Of a DNA stretch of 64,000 nt, positions 60,048-64,000 are shown in pieces. This DNA is from Massilia aquatica (lineage in GTDB: Bacteria; Pseudomonadota; Gammaproteobacteria; Burkholderiales; Burkholderiaceae_D). Numbering within the stretch: the stretch's first letter is position 1; each line of letters starts with the position of its first letter. Position numbers and translations under genes: made by a program. Location of the stretch: contig NZ_VVIW01000029.1 in assembly GCF_011682045.1 (NCBI RefSeq), forward strand, positions 1-64,000, written 5' to 3'. The notes below the pieces were generated by a model that worked only from the letters and a program-made list of their open reading frames with translations, was not told where the DNA came from and searched no databases.

Positions 60048-60406
60048 TGCCGATATCAGCCATCTGCACGCTATAACAGCGAGTGAAGGCGAGCCGGGCG
60101 TGAAGACAATGTGGCGTGGACTCGACAAGGTCCTGACTGCACTCAAACATTACGCGCCCTCAGAGGAGAGTTTGACTGAGTTGCGCATATAAAAATCACG
60201 ATGATTGAACGTCACATGAGTTGGATGCATCGTACTCAGCAATTGAAGATTTTCCAAACATTAATGTTATCATTTTCCTCGGCGCGCCATGTCGGTTCTT
60301 CCGATGATACGTCCAGCCGTGTCCTGTGCTCACCCGGTGCCGCGCCGCCCGGTGTGCTGATTCCAGACTGCGTAGCTGACAATTAATAATAAGAAAGTAC
60401 CACGAT
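60048..60406. other. intergenic region with the second repeat copy
   Basis: No gene is supported here. It contains the second copy of the dispersed repeat at 60262-60317 and marks the right end of the orphan-gene island. GC content rises after it. Confidence 0.45.
60262..60317. repeat. dispersed repeat, copy 2
   Basis: TAATGTTATCAT (60262-60273) followed by GGTTCTTCCGATGATACGT and CCAGC (60294-60317). It is similar to copy 1 at 57241-57305. The pair could be remnants of a mobile element end or of a duplicated leader. Confidence 0.5.
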
Positions 60407-60796
60407 ATGCATCCTGACTTCGAATCGTCGCCACCGGCGTCGCCACCACGGCCCGCCTACCTGCCGTGGTACACGCACGTCGGATTGATGGTGTTCACGC
60501 TAAATACCTTCTTCTTTGCGCATGTTTTTTTCGGAACCGATTTCTATTTTTGGGTGTGGTCAACCATCATTCCCGGGGCGCTACTTGCCGTTGCCGGAAA
60601 GGGGCACCGGCTGTTTTTCACGGCGCTCCTGGTGCTGGTCAATGCGATCGCGTTTGCCGCGATCGCATTGTTGGAGATCGATAGGAATGCCATCGGAGTG
60701 TTCTCAGGCCTGCTCATCTGCGTCCTGGTGGTACTGTGGCCCGCCCTGCTCTTCTGGCTCGCGCACACGCTCAATACCCGCAGGCGCACAGCATAA
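60407..60796 (+). CDS. small membrane protein, 129 aa
   Basis: After a short Pro-rich N-terminus the protein has about four hydrophobic helices (VGLMVFTLNTFFFAHVFF; FWVWSTIIPGALLAVAG; LFFTALLVLVNAIAFAAIAL; LLICVLVVLWPALLFWLA). It is therefore an inner-membrane protein of unknown function. It is 12 bases before the exonuclease gene and probably in one operon with it. Confidence 0.65.
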   Translation: MHPDFESSPPASPPRPAYLPWYTHVGLMVFTLNTFFFAHVFFGTDFYFWVWSTIIPGALLAVAGKGHRLFFTALLVLVNAIAFAAIALLEIDRNAIGVFSGLLICVLVVLWPALLFWLAHTLNTRRRTA

Positions 60797-60808
60797 CGTG
60801 GAACCATC

Positions 60809-61342
60809 ATGACTTACATCATTATCGATTTCGAGGCGACCTGCTGTAACAGCGGGCAGATCGCGCGCGATGAAATGGAAATCATCGAGATCGGTGCCGT
60901 TGCCTTGCATGGCAACGGGCCGTTCACGCTTGGCGAGTTCCAGGCATTCGTCAAACCCGTCCGGAACACGCAACTGACTGCTTTTTGCAAGCAGCTGACA
61001 AATATCCCGCAACAGAAAGTCGACAGCGCGGAGACCTTTGGCGCCGTCCTGGCACGCTTCTCCGCGTGGATAGCCTCCTTTAACCAAGCGGTTTTTTGCA
61101 GTTGGGGCGACTATGACAAACATCAGCTGCGGCAAGACTGTGCATACCATGACGTTGCCTATCCGTTTGGCGATGAACACATCAACATCAAGAAGCGGTT
61201 CGCCGACAACATGAGCATGCGAAAGCCATGCGGACTCGAACAGGCTCTTGCCAAAGTCGGCCTGGAGTTCGAGGGGCAACCGCACCGCGGCATCGACGAC
61301 GCCCGTAACATGGCCAATCTGGCCCCGTACCTGTTCTTTTGA
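60809..61342 (+). CDS. DEDDh 3'-5' exonuclease, 177 aa
   Basis: The exonuclease motifs are present: IIIDFEATC (Exo I, Asp and Glu), FCSWGDYDKHQL (Exo II, Asp), and HRGIDDARNMANL (Exo III, His and Asp). The spacing and the short length fit the stand-alone ERI1/KapD-like group of RNase T-type enzymes. It probably trims RNA or DNA 3' ends in the cytoplasm. It follows the small membrane protein gene by 12 bases. Confidence 0.88.
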   Translation: MTYIIIDFEATCCNSGQIARDEMEIIEIGAVALHGNGPFTLGEFQAFVKPVRNTQLTAFCKQLTNIPQQKVDSAETFGAVLARFSAWIASFNQAVFCSWGDYDKHQLRQDCAYHDVAYPFGDEHINIKKRFADNMSMRKPCGLEQALAKVGLEFEGQPHRGIDDARNMANLAPYLFF

Positions 61343-61574
61343 TGCGCCGACGGTGCCCGCCTTCGCGGCGCAAGCAAATGGAAAAGGGCTGATCGACGCG
61401 TTCTATCTTCTGTGAGCGACAACCACCTGCCGGGCCGCCGCGACGCGGGCAACGTGCAGTCCTGTCGAATTGTCCGCCAACGCGTATATTGCGACTGTAG
61501 CCGGCCTGCGGGCCGGCGCGCAATATCGCCTGAGGCATCGGCCTTCTCATCTCATCTACACAGGATTATTACCC

Positions 61575-62624
61575 ATGACACTCGCACGAGGTTACGCGGC
61601 ATTGGCCGCCAAGGAAAAACTGGTCCCCTTCTCATTCGAGCGCCGCGCCCCGCGCGCCGATGACGTGGCGATCGACATCAAATTCTGCGGCGTATGCCAC
61701 TCCGATATTCACCAGGCGCGCGATGAATGGGGTGGCGCGACCTTCCCCATGGTGCCGGGCCACGAGATTGCCGGCGTGGTCACCGCCGTCGGCGCCGACG
61801 TCACCAAATTCAAAGTAGGCGACCATGTCGGCGTCGGCTGCTTCGTCGATTCGTGCACCACTTGCGGCACCCGCCACGCCGATCTGGAGCAGTACATGCC
61901 CGGTCTGGTCCAGACCTACAACAGCGTCGAGGCCGACGGCGTCACGCCGACCTTCGGCGGCTATTCCGACCACATCGTCGTCAAGGAAGGCTATGTGCTG
62001 TCGATTCCCGCCAACCTGCCGCTGGACAAGGCCGCGCCGCTGCTGTGCGCCGGCATCACACTGTATTCGCCGCTGAATCATTGGAAAGCCGGTCCGGGCA
62101 AGAAAGTCGCCATCATCGGCCTCGGCGGCCTTGGCCACATGGGGGTGAAGATCGCACACGCCATGGGCGCCGAGGTGACGGTATTGAGCCAGTCGCTGTC
62201 GAAGCAGGACGACGGCTTGCGCTTCGGCGCGGCCAGCTATTACGCCACCAGCGACAAGGAAACCTTTAAGAAGCTGGCCGGCCAATTCGACCTGATCATC
62301 AACACGGTCGGCGCCGCGATCGACTGGAACGATTACATCCGTTTGCTGAAAATCGACGGCACCATGACCCTGGTGGGCGTGCCCGACGCGGCAACGCCGC
62401 CGATCAACGCCTTCAACCTGATCGGCGCGCGCCGCACCCTGGCCGGCTCGATGATCGGCTCGATCAAGGAAACCCAGGAAATGCTCGATTTCTGCGGCAA
62501 ACACAACATCACTTCCGATATCGAACTGATCGACATCAAGATGATCAACGAAGCGTATGAACGGGTGGTCAAGAGCGATGTGCGCTACCGTTTCGTCATC
62601 GATATGAAATCGGTCGCGCCGTAA
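61575..62624 (+). CDS. zinc-dependent alcohol dehydrogenase (CAD/YahK type), 349 aa
   Basis: This is a medium-chain NADP-dependent alcohol/aldehyde dehydrogenase of the cinnamyl-alcohol type. The catalytic-zinc Cys and His are in [16 protein letters not shown] and PGHEIAGVV, and the nucleotide-binding motif is [20 protein letters not shown]. The structural-zinc lobe is unusual: where relatives have four Cys, this has [17 protein letters not shown], so the third and fourth Cys are Arg and Met and that zinc is probably absent. The ATG at 61575 was chosen; an earlier frame extension of 35 residues looks non-coding. Confidence 0.9.
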   Translation: MTLARGYAALAAKEKLVPFSFERRAPRADDVAIDIKFCGVCHSDIHQARDEWGGATFPMVPGHEIAGVVTAVGADVTKFKVGDHVGVGCFVDSCTTCGTRHADLEQYMPGLVQTYNSVEADGVTPTFGGYSDHIVVKEGYVLSIPANLPLDKAAPLLCAGITLYSPLNHWKAGPGKKVAIIGLGGLGHMGVKIAHAMGAEVTVLSQSLSKQDDGLRFGAASYYATSDKETFKKLAGQFDLIINTVGAAIDWNDYIRLLKIDGTMTLVGVPDAATPPINAFNLIGARRTLAGSMIGSIKETQEMLDFCGKHNITSDIELIDIKMINEAYERVVKSDVRYRFVIDMKSVAP

Positions 62625-62780
62625 GCGAACTGGCGATCGGAGACCAACTGAAAGCATTCGCCGCACAGGGCATCGCTTTGTTGAGATATCCGATTATTTT
62701 GCTTGCTTCAGGGTAGCCGCTCCTGCACGTAGCGGGAGTGGCGTATCGCCAGCAGGAATTACGTTGATTTTAGAAACGAA

Positions 62781-62990
62781 CTAAGCCCGCCATTCGGATC
62801 TTAGTGCTCTTTGATAGTCCAAACCATCAGCCGGAATATCCTCCCGCTCGGCCCAGATTCCTGCAACTTTCTTCAGCGCAGCCATACGGCGGGCACGTCG
62901 AACTTCGATCGACTCTTCCGCTACAGCTGGCGCAGGCACGGCCACAGCTTTAGTAGGCGGATCGTCGCTTGAATCCTTCATTGTTGCCAT
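62781..62990 (-). CDS. small antitoxin-like protein, 69 aa
   Basis: An intact small gene with a strong GGAGG ribosome site. The C-terminal half (RRARRMAALKKVAGIWAERE, DYQRALRSEWR) resembles the C-terminal, toxin-binding part of some short VapB/Phd-like antitoxins; the N-terminal half is Pro/Ala-rich linker. No toxin gene is next to it. The resemblance is weak, so the role is a guess. Confidence 0.45.
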   Translation of the reverse strand: MATMKDSSDDPPTKAVAVPAPAVAEESIEVRRARRMAALKKVAGIWAEREDIPADGLDYQRALRSEWRA

Positions 62991-63100
62991 GGCAGACCTC
63001 CTATCACAAGAACGTCGGTGCGAAATAGTTTAACGCAAACCGGGCAGCGTCGGCAAAACCTCACGCTTAAGCCACGCCGCCCCCTACGCAATTGACGGCG

Positions 63101-64000
63101 TCAGAAAAACTGCCGCCAGTCCGCCAGCCACTCCGGAAAGCGCTCCGCTTCCATCGGCCGGGCGATGTGGTGGCCCTGCGCATACGTGCAGCCCAGCCCC
63201 TGCAAAAAGTCCCAGTCCTGGCGCGTCTCCACGCCCACCGCGCAGGACTTGCGGTCAAGGCTGCGCGCCAGTCCCAGGCAGGAACTGAGCACGGTCGCCA
63301 GCGAGCGTTTGCGCGAGGCGCCGTCGACGAAACTGCGATCGATCTTCAACTCCGAAAACGGCACACGCGCCAGTTGCTGCACGTTCGAGCGCCCGGTGCC
63401 GTAGTCGTCCACCGCCAGTCCGTAACCCATCATGCGAAGCCGCAGCAGGCGTTCCAGAAAGCTCGGGTCGTTGGTCAGCACCGCCGATTCGGGCAGTTCG
63501 AACGTGAGCAGCGCCGGCGCCACGCCGTGGCGGCCTGCGCACACGCCAATCTGGCGCAAAAAATCAGGGTGGCCGATTGTTTCGGCCGACAGGTTGAGCG
63601 AGATCGCGGCGGGCAGTCCCTTGTCCTGAAAGGCGCGGCAATGTTCGGCCGCGCTTTCGATCATGGTCCAGTCGAGAAAATCGATGCAGTGGTTCTGTTC
63701 CAGCGCGTCGATAAAGGCGGCCGGCCCCAGCACCCCGTACTCGGGGTGGATCCAGCGCGCGAACACTTCCAGCCCTTTCACCTCGCCGCTGGCCAGTTCG
63801 ATCTTGGGCTGGAAAAATGGTTCGAACTGGCGCGCCTGCAGCCCCACGCCCACTTGCGCAAAGCTGAAACGCGGTAGCGCGCGCCGCTCCTGCGCCGGGG
63901 CAGCCGGCGGCGTGTAGTGCGACAGTACTGCTTCCAGATGGCCACTGGTGAGCGGTTTGGGAATGGTGCCGAGCAGGTCGAGTCCATACGCAAGCGCCAG
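63101..64000 (-). CDS. EAL-domain protein with probable REC N-terminus, partial
   Basis: The frame is open to the right edge, so the N-terminus is missing. The first visible 20 residues (LLGTIPKPLTSGHLEAVLSH) look like the end of a receiver domain, and an EAL domain (cyclic-di-GMP phosphodiesterase family) follows. Several active-site motifs are altered: EAL is EVF (EVFARW), NLS is kept (LNLSAET), FELPES is kept, DDYGTG is kept, KIDRSF is kept, but the usual AEGVET reads AVGVET. QGHH is present at the end. The protein may have weak or no phosphodiesterase activity and act as a c-di-GMP sensor. Confidence 0.8.
   Translation of the reverse strand: MALAYGLDLLGTIPKPLTSGHLEAVLSHYTPPAAPAQERRALPRFSFAQVGVGLQARQFEPFFQPKIELASGEVKGLEVFARWIHPEYGVLGPAAFIDALEQNHCIDFLDWTMIESAAEHCRAFQDKGLPAAISLNLSAETIGHPDFLRQIGVCAGRHGVAPALLTFELPESAVLTNDPSFLERLLRLRMMGYGLAVDDYGTGRSNVQQLARVPFSELKIDRSFVDGASRKRSLATVLSSCLGLARSLDRKSCAVGVETRQDWDFLQGLGCTYAQGHHIARPMEAERFPEWLADWRQFF

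Noticed and set aside
54300-60300. CRISPR array or tRNA-type attachment site in the accessory island.
   Set aside because: No regular direct-repeat/spacer pattern and no tRNA-like cloverleaf was seen; only one pair of imperfect dispersed repeats.

Overview
The window comes from a GC-rich Gram-negative bacterium, most likely a betaproteobacterium of the family Oxalobacteraceae (Massilia, Duganella or Janthinobacterium type). This rests on the guaBA, smpB/ratA/rnfH, lepB and divergent ppsA/ppsR neighbourhoods, and on small DUF4124-type secreted proteins. Family-level placement is inference. No rRNA or tRNA gene was recognised.

Layout. 0-2.6 kb is insertion-sequence debris (IS3-, ISL3- and IS5-type remnants) around one unknown gene. 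2.7-3.7 kb holds two translationally coupled unknown genes. 4.0-6.6 kb is a small type VI secretion block (tssB-tssC-hcp, minus strand). It is divergent from a 1099-residue winged-helix/STAND-ATPase/TPR membrane protein. 10.2-13.2 kb holds an unknown gene, a probable DNA-binding protein and a secreted PAN-domain metzincin-type protease.

13.2-34.0 kb, all on the minus strand, is a prodigiosin-type biosynthetic cluster in the order pigA-(pigB+pigC fused)-D-E-F-G-H-I-J-K-L-M. PigI, PigG and PigA would make the pyrrolyl thioester from proline. PigJ, PigH, PigM and PigF (with PigK and PigL) would build 4-methoxy-2,2'-bipyrrole-5-carbaldehyde (MBC). PigD, PigE and the PigB half would make 2-methyl-3-amyl-pyrrole (MAP). 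The PigC half would condense MBC with MAP. The most distinctive features are the single-chain PigB-PigC protein, the absence of an adjacent pigN, and a 152-nt gap with a perfect hairpin between pigH and pigI.

34.5-48.5 kb is housekeeping: guaBA, two DUF4124-like proteins, ratA/rnfH, smpB, a Bcr/CflA-type exporter, signal peptidase I, an SDR enzyme, an SPFH/NfeD pair, ppsA and its regulator ppsR. Three bases after ppsR begins an 1888-residue DUF4011/SF1-helicase/nuclease/DUF3320 protein, a candidate single-gene defence system.

54.3-60.1 kb is a lower-GC island of small orphan genes, tandem paralogues, a chimeric pseudogene, an internally deleted paralogue and IS66 remnants. It looks like a store of immunity genes from polymorphic-toxin or T6SS systems without toxins. 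60.4-64.0 kb holds a small membrane protein, a DEDDh exonuclease, a zinc alcohol dehydrogenase, a small antitoxin-like protein and the C-terminal part of an EAL-domain protein that runs off the right edge.
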